NCBI RefSeq assembly: GCF_016907775.1
Contig: NZ_JAFBCO010000001.1
Location: 930,001-994,000, forward strand
DNA: 64,000 nt
Direction of reading: 5' to 3'
Source of the DNA: Pseudoglutamicibacter cumminsii
Lineage (GTDB): Bacteria; Actinomycetota; Actinomycetes; Actinomycetales; Micrococcaceae
The position numbers were made by a program, and so were the translations under genes. This document shows positions 8,547-16,514 of this stretch, piece after piece; position 1 is the stretch's first letter; each line of letters starts with the position of its first letter. Under the pieces are notes generated by a model. That model saw only the letters and a list, made by a program, of their open reading frames with translations, was not told the DNA's origin and made no database searches.

Positions 8547-10298
8547 GTGTCGGAAGAGATCGACAGCGGCACCGTACTAGGCGGACGCTACGAGGTTGGC
8601 GAACTCATCGTCGCAACCGAAGAAGGCGACCGCGTATTCACCGGCACCGACCAAGTCCTCAACCGAACCGTGTCCATCCTCACGGCCGCACCTGCCAACG
8701 CGACCCGCCTCGCCGTCGCGGCCCGGGAAATCGCGATCGAAACCCGGCCATCACCCGTGCAGGTCCTCGACCTCGGCATCAGCCAGTCCACGACCTACCT
8801 CATCGCCGCCGACGCCGACGCAACCGACCTCCTCGACCTCGTCATCGAAAGCGCAACCCCCTACGTCGAACCCTTCATGACCGACACACTCGGTTCTGAA
8901 ATCTTCGGTGAATCGCGCTCCCACGAGCCTCAGATCTACGACGACGACGCCGAATACTACGAAGAACTCGCGCACGAACAAGCACGCAAACCCCTGTTCT
9001 CCGGGTTCGCTGAACGCCTACGCAACCGCCACCACAAGAACGACGAAGCCGCTGACGAAGACCACCCCGAGATCACCGATCCAGACGAGGGCCGGCCAGA
9101 AAACCTCGGCTCACCAACGCTTCCACCGGTCGATCTATCGTCTGCCGGCACATCCGAAACCGAACCGAGCGGACCAATCGCAAGCGTTCCAACATCGGCC
9201 TCTGACGCGTCCCAAGAGTCCTCCCGCAACCGTGATGCGGACAACGACGCAGCTGAAGACGTAGACATTGCGGACATTCCAACCCAAGCCACCCCGGTTG
9301 TATCCGGTGGCCAAGTCAGCTCTGATATCGGTGCCGATACCGCGGATGTAGACACCGCGGAAAACCGGGCCGCAACGGACGCTGCCGCAGCAGGCGCTGG
9401 CGCTGCTTCCACGGGCGAAAGCCGCGAAGAAGCCGATGCGCGCGCAGCCCGCGAAGCCTATGAGCGCGACGGCGACATGCGTCCTGCTGCTCGTTTCCCT
9501 CGTCAGGCCCTTGGTAGCGCCGGCGCGGCTGGTGCTGGTGCAGCAGAAGCGGGCGCAGCCAACGCGAGTGCAGCGCATGCTGGTGGCGGCTCAGCAGGCG
9601 GGGCAGGCAACCGCGCGTTTGAGGAATCCGAACCTGAAGATAACGGCAACAAGTGGACCCGCGTCATCGTTGGTGGGTTGCTGGGTCTTCTGATGATTGG
9701 CGGCGTCGTGTTCGCAGTCGGCAACCTGACCAATGGCGGCAGCACACCAACACCAGCAGCTTCCAGCTCCGAACCAGGTGCCGAGAACTCCAAGGAACCA
9801 TCTGAGTCAGAGTCCGCGTCGCCATCTGAGGATGCCAAGGACGTCGAACCGGAAATCGCATCCATCAGCCGCCTCGTTCCAGGCGCGCAGGATTTGAACG
9901 CTGACACCGATGGTGAGCTTCCGAAGGCGATCGACGGCTCTCCGGCAACCTCTTACCAGACCTACAGCTATTCGACGCCGCAGTTCGGTAACTACGCTAA
10001 GTCGATGGCGTTGGTGCTTGAGCTCAAGGAGTCCGCTCCCGTTAAGCAAATCAAGCTTGAAGGCTTGAATGGCGTGGGTGGCAACATGGAAATCCTTGTT
10101 GGTGACACCGAGAACATCGACGACGCCAAGGAAGCATATTCCGGCTCCTTCTCCGGGCCCACCCTTGAGGCTGGTCTCGGTAAGGGTGTTGAAGGCAAGT
10201 ATGTTTTCGTCAACATCACAGAGCTGCCAAAGATCGCTAGCGGCGGTCCTGCCGGCCGACCATACGGCTTCACCGTGGCAGAGATCAACGTCAAGTAG
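8547..10298 (+). CDS. Membrane pseudokinase-like protein with C-terminal discoidin-like domain
   Basis: 583 residues. The N-terminal 110 residues (LGGRYEVGELIVATEEGDRVFTG) look like a Ser/Thr kinase N-lobe, but no HRD or DFG motif follows, so no catalytic function is visible. Residues 115-365 are acidic and Ala/Gly-rich low complexity. One membrane segment lies at about 370-393 (VIVGGLLGLLMIGGVVFAVG). The outside part ends with a beta-rich domain, residues 437-583 (AIDGSPATSYQTYSY), like galactose-binding/discoidin folds. In M. tuberculosis an equivalent region is fused to MviN, and its phosphorylated pseudokinase recruits FhaA; fhaA is also in this window. GTG 8547 is preceded by GAGGAG. Confidence 0.8.
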   Translation: MSEEIDSGTVLGGRYEVGELIVATEEGDRVFTGTDQVLNRTVSILTAAPANATRLAVAAREIAIETRPSPVQVLDLGISQSTTYLIAADADATDLLDLVIESATPYVEPFMTDTLGSEIFGESRSHEPQIYDDDAEYYEELAHEQARKPLFSGFAERLRNRHHKNDEAADEDHPEITDPDEGRPENLGSPTLPPVDLSSAGTSETEPSGPIASVPTSASDASQESSRNRDADNDAAEDVDIADIPTQATPVVSGGQVSSDIGADTADVDTAENRAATDAAAAGAGAASTGESREEADARAAREAYERDGDMRPAARFPRQALGSAGAAGAGAAEAGAANASAAHAGGGSAGGAGNRAFEESEPEDNGNKWTRVIVGGLLGLLMIGGVVFAVGNLTNGGSTPTPAASSSEPGAENSKEPSESESASPSEDAKDVEPEIASISRLVPGAQDLNADTDGELPKAIDGSPATSYQTYSYSTPQFGNYAKSMALVLELKESAPVKQIKLEGLNGVGGNMEILVGDTENIDDAKEAYSGSFSGPTLEAGLGKGVEGKYVFVNITELPKIASGGPAGRPYGFTVAEINVK

Positions 10299-10312
10299 CA
10301 ATACCCCTGTTC

Positions 10313-10358
10313 AAGCCTGAAGCTTCTCGCGCCGCAGGGCGCGAGAAGCTTCAGGCTT
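10313..10358 (+). terminator. Intrinsic terminator with a perfect 21-bp stem
   Basis: The stem 10313-10333 pairs with 10338-10358 without mismatch around a GCAG loop, followed by TGTTCTTT. It ends the murJ/pseudokinase unit and insulates it from the trxB promoter. Confidence 0.9.
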
Positions 10359-10371
10359 GTTCTTTGCCTAT

Positions 10372-10397
10372 GGAATAGCTGGCGGCCCTATCTTGTT
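10372..10397 (+). promoter_or_regulatory. SigR/SigH-type promoter of trxBA
   Basis: GGAAT (10372-10376) and GTT (10395-10397) are separated by exactly 18 bases. This is the consensus of actinobacterial disulfide-stress sigma factors SigR (Streptomyces) and SigH (mycobacteria). It lies about 130 bases before the thioredoxin reductase start, the classical target of these factors. The match is seen in the sequence; the regulator is inferred. Confidence 0.75.
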
Positions 10398-10525
10398 TCC
10401 CTTAACGAGTATGGGTGGCCTGTACTGCTGTTTCCGCACCTCCCAGCGAGTTGCGAAATAGCGTGGGTTACCGGTCAAGATCTTGGACCTATGCCGTGTG
10501 GGTCCGCTATGAAAGGCCCTGTTAC

Positions 10526-11470
10526 GTGAGCACTGAAAAGATTCATGACGTAGTTATTGTTGGTTCCGGACCTGCCGGCTACACAGCAGCTATTTACACA
10601 GCGCGTGCGGATCTGAAGCCCGTCGTGATCGCTAGCTCGGTAGATGCTGGTGGCGAGCTGATGAAGACCACTGAGATTGAAAATTTCCCTGGCTTCCCTG
10701 AAGCGATCATGGGTCCAGATTTGATGACGAACATGCAGCAGCAGGCTGAGCGCTTTGGTGCTGAAGTTATTTACGACGATGCGACAGCGCTTGAACTCGA
10801 AGGCGATGTCAAGAAGGTTGTGCTCTCCGATGGCACGATCTATCAGGCGCGTTCCGTTATCGTTGCTTCTGGCTCTGCTTATCGTGAGCTTGGGCTTGAG
10901 TCAGAGGCCCGGCTTACCGGCCATGGCGTGAGCTGGTGCGCAACCTGTGACGGTTTCTTCTTCCGCGACCAGGAGATTGTTGTTGTCGGTGGCGGGGATT
11001 CTGCGATGGAGGAAGCGCTTTTCCTCACTAAGTTCGCTTCTAAGGTCACCATCGTCCACCGTCGCGATTCCTTCCGTGCTTCGGAGATCATGGCCGAGCG
11101 TGCACTGAACCACCCATCCATCGAAGTCCGCTGGAACAGCGAGGTTGCTGAGATCCTTGGCGATGACAAAGTTTCCGGTGTTCGTGTGCGGGATGTAATT
11201 AACGGCGAAGAGTCTGTCATCGACGCTACCGGCGTTTTTATCGCGATCGGTTCCGATCCGCGCGTCTCTTTGGTCGCTGACCAGCTAGATATCACCGATG
11301 AAGGCACCATTGCTGTGGAGGGCCGTACGTCTAAGACCAAGATTCCTGGCGTCTTTGCCGCTGGCGATGTCGTTGACCCTACCTACCGACAGGCTATTAC
11401 TGCAGCTGGTTCGGGTTGCACAGCGGCTATCGATGTAGAGCACTACCTCGCGTCACTTAAAGCAAGCTAA
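10526..11470 (+). CDS. trxB: Thioredoxin reductase
   Basis: A 314-residue flavoenzyme that passes electrons from NADPH to thioredoxin. Motifs in order: FAD-binding GSGPAGYTAAIY (about 13-24), redox-active CATC (C138 and C141), NADPH-binding GGGDSAMEEA (about 157) and the C-terminal FAD segment GVFAAGDVVD. GTG 10526 is chosen because GAAAGG lies 9 bases before it and the protein then starts MSTEKIHDVVIVGSG; a longer in-frame extension to 10415 is unsupported. trxA follows after 35 bases. A SigR-type promoter lies upstream, so induction by thiol oxidation is likely. Confidence 0.97.
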   Translation: MSTEKIHDVVIVGSGPAGYTAAIYTARADLKPVVIASSVDAGGELMKTTEIENFPGFPEAIMGPDLMTNMQQQAERFGAEVIYDDATALELEGDVKKVVLSDGTIYQARSVIVASGSAYRELGLESEARLTGHGVSWCATCDGFFFRDQEIVVVGGGDSAMEEALFLTKFASKVTIVHRRDSFRASEIMAERALNHPSIEVRWNSEVAEILGDDKVSGVRVRDVINGEESVIDATGVFIAIGSDPRVSLVADQLDITDEGTIAVEGRTSKTKIPGVFAAGDVVDPTYRQAITAAGSGCTAAIDVEHYLASLKAS

Positions 11471-11505
11471 CTAACTTTCTACGTTTCGATTCCAAAGGAG
11501 TACTC

Positions 11506-11829
11506 ATGAGCAATGTTATCGATGTAACCGAAGCTGACTTCGAAGAGAAGGTTCTCAATAGCGACAAGACCGTCCTTGTGGATTTTTGGGCAGAATGGTG
11601 CGGTCCATGCCGCGCACTGGGACCGGTTCTTGAAGAGATCCAGGAAGAGAACAGCGACAAGCTTCAGGTTGTCAAGGTTAACGTTGACGAGAACCAAGGC
11701 ATTGCCGCTAAGTATGGAATCACTTCGATTCCTGCTGTCTTCGCTTTCAAGGGTGGCGAGCACGTAGGTACCTCAATCGGTGCGAAGCCTAAGGCTCAGC
11801 TGCTCGATGCGTTCAAGGAGCACATCTGA
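11506..11829 (+). CDS. trxA: Thioredoxin
   Basis: A 107-residue cytoplasmic disulfide reductase with the active site WCGPC (C32, C35) in VDFWAEWCGPC and the cis-proline region GITSIPAVFAF. It is the partner of the thioredoxin reductase encoded just upstream, with which it is likely co-transcribed. AAAGGAG precedes ATG 11506. In M. tuberculosis this position is trxC, followed by the amidase gene cwlM; here no cwlM follows and parS sites come next. Confidence 0.97.
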   Translation: MSNVIDVTEADFEEKVLNSDKTVLVDFWAEWCGPCRALGPVLEEIQEENSDKLQVVKVNVDENQGIAAKYGITSIPAVFAFKGGEHVGTSIGAKPKAQLLDAFKEHI

Positions 11830-11858
11830 TCGTTTGCACGGGCTCATCTGGCCCCCTA

Positions 11859-11874
11859 TGTTTCACGTGAAACA
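11859..11874. promoter_or_regulatory. parS site, perfect
   Basis: TGTTTCACGTGAAACA, the 16-bp ParB-binding consensus, sits inside a 22-bp perfect palindrome (11856-11877). It lies between trxA and parB. Confidence 0.95.
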
Positions 11875-11891
11875 TAGCTAATTCATCCTGT

Positions 11892-11907
11892 TGTTACACG
11901 TGAAACA
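11892..11907. promoter_or_regulatory. parS site, one mismatch
   Basis: TGTTACACGTGAAACA differs from the consensus at one base. It begins 17 bases after the end of the first parS and immediately before the trxA/parB terminator. Confidence 0.8.
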
Positions 11908-11908
11908 C

Positions 11909-11948
11909 AAAGGGAGGCAGTTCCAAATGGAGCTGCCTCCCTTTTGTT
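11909..11948. terminator. Bidirectional terminator between trxA and parB
   Basis: The stem AAAGGGAGGCAG (11909-11920) pairs with CTGCCTCCCTTT (11933-11944), with further pairing inside, and is followed by TTTG. It separates two convergent genes. Confidence 0.85.
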
Positions 11949-11965
11949 TAGGGCTCTATGAGTTC

Positions 11966-13369
11966 CTAGCCTTCAGAGGCGCTTTCGCCCTTGATGATTC
12001 CCATAATGCGGTTCAGATCGTCTACGGACGCGAAATCGATCTGAACGCGCCCCTTACGAGCTCCCAGAGTGATCTTGACGTTAGTCTCGAGGCGATCCTG
12101 AAGTTCGTTGGCATAGAAATCTAAACGCTCCTGACGACGTGGCTCAGCTACACGACGACGCTTTGGAGTTTCACCTTGCCGCTCCATGACCTGAGCTAGT
12201 TCTTCGGTAGCTCGAACGGAGAGTCCCTCGTTCACGACACGCTGGGCGAGCTTCTCCATATCCTCTGTACGTCTCAGTGAAAGAATTGCGCGTGCATGGC
12301 CGGCCGAGAGCACACCTGCAGCGACTCGCCGCTGTACAAGAGCGGGCAGTCTCAGGAGGCGGATTGTGTTAGAGATCTGTGGCCTCGAACGGCCAATGCG
12401 CTCTGAAAGTTCTTCCTGCGTACAATCAAACTCAGCCATCAACTGTTGATATGCAGCAGCTTCTTCAAGCGGATTTAGTTGGGAGCGGTGAAGGTTTTCT
12501 AGGAGAGCATCCCTCAACAGATCAGCGTCATCGGTCTCTCGGATGATCGCTGGGATGACGTCAAATCCAGCTTTCTGTGTCGCACGCCAGCGACGTTCAC
12601 CCATGACCAGTTCATACTTAGGATCGCCGTCTTCCCGTGATGGGCGTACGACAACCGGTTGAAGCAGACCGATTTCTTTAATTGAATGAACGAGTTCTGC
12701 AAGCTCATCCTCGTCGAAGACTTGGCGAGGCTGCTTACGGTTTGGATGAATATCCTTTACAGAAACTTCCATGAACGTAGCGCCTGGTACGGGTACGAGC
12801 GCGTCGTTTTCATCTGCGATAATGTCCGGTTCTACATTTACAGTAAGTTCTGTTTCACGTGAAACATTGCCACGAGCCTTAGGTGAGAGCACGTCTGGCA
12901 TCGCCTTACGTGACTTCGCGACCTTATTCTGCGTTCGTGCCTTCGTTGCAGTTTTATCTTCGGTGACAGCTCGATCTGCCTCCGTAGTGAAGAAGAAGTC
13001 CACTGGTCGCCTGTTGGAAGCAGTTTTTGGTTTTGTACTGGACTTATCAGGGGCGGACGTAGCCTTGCGTGTTTCACGTGAAACACCAGCGTTCTTAGTA
13101 GGCGATTTAGTGTTGACACTAGTTGTCGACTTGGAAGCAGCCTTCTTACTCTTTGATTTATCTGTACCGGTCGACACTACTGACTTGGAAGGAGTCTTAG
13201 TCTTGTTTACGGAAGTGGTACCTGTGGCCGCTGAGACGGAAGTCGTATCAGGATCCGCTTTGCTCGTGACGACGTCGTCTGTTATGTCCGGTTCTTGTGT
13301 GCTTCCCGCGCTGGATCCAATGAGAGCCCCGAGCCCTCGTCCAAGGCCGCGTCTACGTGGTGGTGCCAT
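11966..13369 (-). CDS. parB: Chromosome partition protein ParB, with long linker
   Basis: Binds parS, spreads on DNA and works with ParA to segregate the origin. 467 residues, about 100 or more longer than typical actinobacterial ParB. It begins MAPPRRRGLGRGLGALIG, the usual ParA-contacting N-terminus. Next comes a Ser/Thr/Lys-rich, probably disordered stretch to about residue 198, then the conserved core (KDIHPNRKQPRQVF, GERRWRA, ENLHRSQLNP, HTH in SERIGRSRPQISN). The start is placed at ATG 13369 behind AAGGAG, not at 13384. Two perfect parS sites lie inside the linker coding region, both read as VSRET. Parallel to parA but 872 bases from it, an unusual spacing. Confidence 0.95.
   Translation of the reverse strand: MAPPRRRGLGRGLGALIGSSAGSTQEPDITDDVVTSKADPDTTSVSAATGTTSVNKTKTPSKSVVSTGTDKSKSKKAASKSTTSVNTKSPTKNAGVSRETRKATSAPDKSSTKPKTASNRRPVDFFFTTEADRAVTEDKTATKARTQNKVAKSRKAMPDVLSPKARGNVSRETELTVNVEPDIIADENDALVPVPGATFMEVSVKDIHPNRKQPRQVFDEDELAELVHSIKEIGLLQPVVVRPSREDGDPKYELVMGERRWRATQKAGFDVIPAIIRETDDADLLRDALLENLHRSQLNPLEEAAAYQQLMAEFDCTQEELSERIGRSRPQISNTIRLLRLPALVQRRVAAGVLSAGHARAILSLRRTEDMEKLAQRVVNEGLSVRATEELAQVMERQGETPKRRRVAEPRRQERLDFYANELQDRLETNVKITLGARKGRVQIDFASVDDLNRIMGIIKGESASEG
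12851..12866. promoter_or_regulatory. parS site inside parB (linker codons 169-173)
   Basis: A perfect 16-bp TGTTTCACGTGAAACA within the coding sequence. On the minus strand it is read as Val-Ser-Arg-Glu-Thr. Confidence 0.93.
13070..13085. promoter_or_regulatory. parS site inside parB (linker codons 96-100)
   Basis: A second perfect TGTTTCACGTGAAACA in the linker, again in the frame giving VSRET. Confidence 0.93.
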
Positions 13370-13586
13370 GTGTTTCTCCTTCACTCGGCTTCCAGTTTAT
13401 CGCCAACTACATACGTTTGCTGGAACTACTTCGTTCAATTCGCTTGCTGTTCCATATAAGGTGCTGGACTATACGGAGGCAGTCCACGCGATCCTTGCGA
13501 TCATTGGGCCAGAGTCACTAAACCCGTCTATCTCATAGGCGAACGGTTACCAGTTATTACAACAAGCGCTTTGGCATTGCGCGGCC

Positions 13587-13602
13587 GTTTCACGTGAAAC
13601 AA
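13587..13602. promoter_or_regulatory. parS site, one mismatch
   Basis: CGTTTCACGTGAAACA, differing from the consensus only in the first base, in the parB-parA spacer. Confidence 0.85.
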
Positions 13603-14056
13603 TGACATGACTCTGGAGTCGTTACCAGCTTCACACAATATATTGTGGCTGTTACAGAAGCAGAACGGCTAGGGTCGTCTGCGATGATACGTCCGGTTGT
13701 ACCGTCGGTTCATAACGTAGTCATCGGAAGCAGAACCTTATCTAGGTTTACTGCACCGCCTCGGTTGTTTGCTTTCTCGAAAGGAAGTCTGGATCCCTCG
13801 AAGTCTAGCCAACAGCCATTGCTCGGTACTATTAGAAGATCAGGCGTCACTCACCAAAGCCTTGTTGACTCTGCAGCAGCGCCGATGATCACTCACGTGA
13901 CGAACCCTAGAGTTGCTTTACATGGAGCGCTCGCTCCCAGCGTAGATGAGCGAAGTGTTGTGTGGGACTCTATAAAAGGGCCCAGCCTGCCGGAATGAAT
14001 CGCGTTGCCGAAGGCGCCAGGTACTCGGCTATAGTCCACGAATAGTTCTCTCGCTA

Positions 14057-14072
14057 TGTTTCACGTGAAACA
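14057..14072. promoter_or_regulatory. parS site, perfect
   Basis: A perfect TGTTTCACGTGAAACA, about 170 bases downstream of the parA stop codon. Confidence 0.95.
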
Positions 14073-14241
14073 CGCATATAAAACGACTCACGCCTCATAC
14101 TCAAAAAGACTCCACACGCTCGAAGGTGCGGAAACAAGAATCCCACTCAGAATGGGACATTCTTCCCTTCCCTAGGTCAGGTAAGGTCCTCGACTCGCAG
14201 AGAAGGCGACTTGAAGCTCTAAAGCTTCCTAATAAATCTGG

Positions 14242-15129
14242 TTAGTTTGATTTTGATAACAGTTCGCGAGCGACGGCCTGATAGGCCAAAGACCCGGTAG
14301 AAGACGGGTCATATGTGAGAACAGTCTGCTGAAAACTCGGTGCCTCAGAGATACGAACCGAACGCGGAATGACAGACTCCAGCGCTTGCTGTGGGAAGTG
14401 CTCACGGACCTCTTGCGCGACCTGCGCAGACAAGTTTGTGCGGCCGTCGTACATAGTCAGCAAAATCGCACTCACAACAAGCTCAGGATTCATGTGTTCA
14501 CGGATCAACTCGATGTTGCTCAGCAACTGGCTCAAACCCTCAAGCGCATAGTATTCGCTCTGAATCGGGATCAAAACCTCACGAGCAGCTACGAACGCAT
14601 TAACCGTCAACAGACCCAACGAAGGCGGACAGTCAATGAAAACGAAATCCAGCCGCGGCAGCCCAATCTCTTCACGATAGGCGGCGTAGTTATCAATCGC
14701 CTGAGCCAATCGGCGGTCACGGTCCTCCAAAGAGACCAGTTCAATCTCGGCTCCCGCGAGATCGATCGTCGCAGGAGCAACAACCAAGTTCTCAACGTCA
14801 GGGCAGTCCTGGACCACCTCAGCCAGCGGAGTCCCCTCGATCAAGACATCATAGGTTGATGCAACATCAGAATGGTGGGGGATATTCAACGCAGTCGAAG
14901 CATTGCCCTGGGGATCGTTATCAATCACCAAAACGTGCATACCCTGCAAGGCCAGCGCGGCAGCCAAGTTAACGGTCGTCGTCGTCTTGCCGACGCCACC
15001 CTTCTGGTTACTTACAGTGATGATCCGCGTACTCTTAGGACGTCCCTTAGAACCCTTGCGGCGAGAACCTCCAGAGGCAGAACGCGACGCACCAACAGCA
15101 TCGTTGTCGGCATGCTTCCTATCTGCCAT
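14242..15129 (-). CDS. parA: Chromosome partition ATPase ParA
   Basis: A 295-residue Walker-type ATPase that moves ParB-parS complexes. After a basic, Gly/Ser-rich 35-residue N-terminus it shows the deviant Walker A motif KGGVGKTTTTVN, then DNDPQGNAST and FIDCPPSLGLLTVNA. Soj/ParA family members are normally 260-330 residues, so this one is full length. Downstream of rsmG with a 36-base gap, on the same strand, in the conserved order jag-rsmG-parA-parB. No terminator is obvious after it. Confidence 0.96.
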   Translation of the reverse strand: MADRKHADNDAVGASRSASGGSRRKGSKGRPKSTRIITVSNQKGGVGKTTTTVNLAAALALQGMHVLVIDNDPQGNASTALNIPHHSDVASTYDVLIEGTPLAEVVQDCPDVENLVVAPATIDLAGAEIELVSLEDRDRRLAQAIDNYAAYREEIGLPRLDFVFIDCPPSLGLLTVNAFVAAREVLIPIQSEYYALEGLSQLLSNIELIREHMNPELVVSAILLTMYDGRTNLSAQVAQEVREHFPQQALESVIPRSVRISEAPSFQQTVLTYDPSSTGSLAYQAVARELLSKSN

Positions 15130-15165
15130 TCCAGAGCCTCTCTTCCTTAACCTACAGAGTCCACA

Positions 15166-15927
15166 CTAGCGAGGATCAACCGTAACGCGCACAACAGTAG
15201 ACGGCTCGGCGAGCCATTCCTCACCCACAGTTTCAATACGCACGTCTCGACCCTTATATTTACGGATCACCTTAGCGGCCTTCTCAACCTCAGCGGCGGC
15301 TGAACGGCCCTTCAACGCGATCAGCTCACCACCACCGCGCATCAACGGCAAAGTTAACGGGACAAGCTGCCGCATCGCAGTCACAGCACGTGCCGTCACC
15401 ACATCAACATCCAGCGTCTCCGCCATCTGCTCAGCGCGGGCCTGCACCACGTCGACCCTGTCACTCAGACCCAGATCTTCGACGACCTCATCAAGCCACA
15501 GGCAACGACGCTGAAGCGGCTCAATCAGAACAAGCGTCAAGTCAGGGCGCGCCAAAGCCAAAACCAGACCAGGCAAGCCGGCGCCAGAGCCGACGTCAGC
15601 AACCAGGGCGCCTTCAGGCATCACATCTGCCAATGCCGCACAGTTCAGAACATGTCGCGACCACAAAATAGGGATCTCGCGCGGACCAATAAGCCCACGT
15701 TCAATACCGGATGAGGCCAAATGCCCAACATAGCGTTGAGCCAGCTCAGACCGCTCACCAAAATAATGCTCGACCGCCGGGAGCTCATCCGCGCTTGGAC
15801 GCGGAGCATCCTCAGGGGCTACCGCGATCTCAGACGAATCAACACGCGGGCCTTCAGGTCCAGTACCTGGGCGGCGCGGCTCATCATCAGCATCACGATG
15901 CTGCTTCGGCGAGCTGTGCGACATCAT
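15166..15927 (-). CDS. rsmG: 16S rRNA (guanine-527-N7) methyltransferase
   Basis: Methylates G527 of 16S rRNA; loss gives low-level streptomycin resistance in many bacteria. 253 residues. The SAM-binding motif is VADVGSGAGLPGLVLALARP (about residues 107-126), followed by ARAEQM and TARAV. The first 50 residues are polar and variable, as often in actinobacteria. The start overlaps the jag stop (TAATGATG), so ATG 15927 or 15924 are both possible; coupling to jag is clear. Confidence 0.95.
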   Translation of the reverse strand: MMSHSSPKQHRDADDEPRRPGTGPEGPRVDSSEIAVAPEDAPRPSADELPAVEHYFGERSELAQRYVGHLASSGIERGLIGPREIPILWSRHVLNCAALADVMPEGALVADVGSGAGLPGLVLALARPDLTLVLIEPLQRRCLWLDEVVEDLGLSDRVDVVQARAEQMAETLDVDVVTARAVTAMRQLVPLTLPLMRGGGELIALKGRSAAAEVEKAAKVIRKYKGRDVRIETVGEEWLAEPSTVVRVTVDPR

Positions 15928-16514
15928 TAGTCTTCGTCCTCAGCAGGATGCACGACGACGTGGCGACGTGAACCTTCACCCTCAGATTCAGAAACGAGAC
16001 CGGCATCGGCAATGACGTCGTGCACGATCTTGCGTTCATAAGGCGTCATCGGTTCCAAGGCTTCCGCTTCACCGGAAGCATTGACCGCCTCAATAGCCTT
16101 CTTAGCGATCACCTTGAGCTCTTCACCGCGTTCCTTACGGTAACCGGCAATATCAAGAACGAAACGCGAACGCTGACCAGTGTGCGCCAGAACCGACAAC
16201 CGAGTCAGTTCCTGCAACGCATCCAAGACGCGGCCGTCACGGCCCACGAGTTCCTGAAGATCCGCATCGTCTTCTTCGGTCTCTACCGAAACATAGACCC
16301 GGCCACCGCGGACCTCAATGTCGATGTCGCCGTCAAGGTCAGCGATATCCAGCAGCTCTTCGAGGTAGTCGGCCGCGGCGTCGCCTTCCTCTTCGAGGCG
16401 CTGCATCGTCAAAGACTTACCGTTCCCACGCTGAGGCGGAGCATCGTCCGACGCGTGCTCCGTTTCGGTCTCAGGGGTGGCTTCAAGATCCTGCAACTGT
16501 TCGTCCTTCATCAC
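15927..16514 (-). CDS. jag: RNA-binding protein Jag/KhpB (KH and R3H domains)
   Basis: 195 residues. The KH domain contains the GxxG-type loop VGRDGRVLDALQ (about residue 90) and a C-terminal R3H domain includes PYERKIVHDVIAD (about 155-168). The Jag_N domain of firmicute proteins is absent and replaced by an acidic N-terminus, as is usual in actinobacteria. It overlaps yidC by 4 bases and rsmG by 1, so it belongs to the rpmH-rnpA-yidD-yidC-jag-rsmG run. Members bind RNA and affect cell-wall growth and division; targets here are unknown. Confidence 0.92.
   Translation of the reverse strand: MMKDEQLQDLEATPETETEHASDDAPPQRGNGKSLTMQRLEEEGDAAADYLEELLDIADLDGDIDIEVRGGRVYVSVETEEDDADLQELVGRDGRVLDALQELTRLSVLAHTGQRSRFVLDIAGYRKERGEELKVIAKKAIEAVNASGEAEALEPMTPYERKIVHDVIADAGLVSESEGEGSRRHVVVHPAEDED

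Larger units (their letters stand above)
13370..14241. other. Long parB-parA spacer with two parS sites and no convincing gene
   Basis: 872 bases separate parA from parB, although these two genes normally overlap or nearly touch. An open frame at 13645-13998 (+) has no ribosome binding site and no recognisable protein, so I do not call it. The spacer holds parS-type sites at 13587 and 14057 and a small hairpin near 14133-14161. I see nothing else. It could be a ParB loading zone or the remains of a lost gene. Confidence 0.7.

Noticed and set aside
13893-13900. TCACGTGA core in the parB-parA spacer as a further parS
   Set aside because: Only the 8-base core matches; the flanking bases of the parS consensus are absent.
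13645-13998. 117-codon frame in the parB-parA spacer
   Set aside because: No ribosome site, no recognisable motif and unremarkable composition; I cannot support it as a gene.
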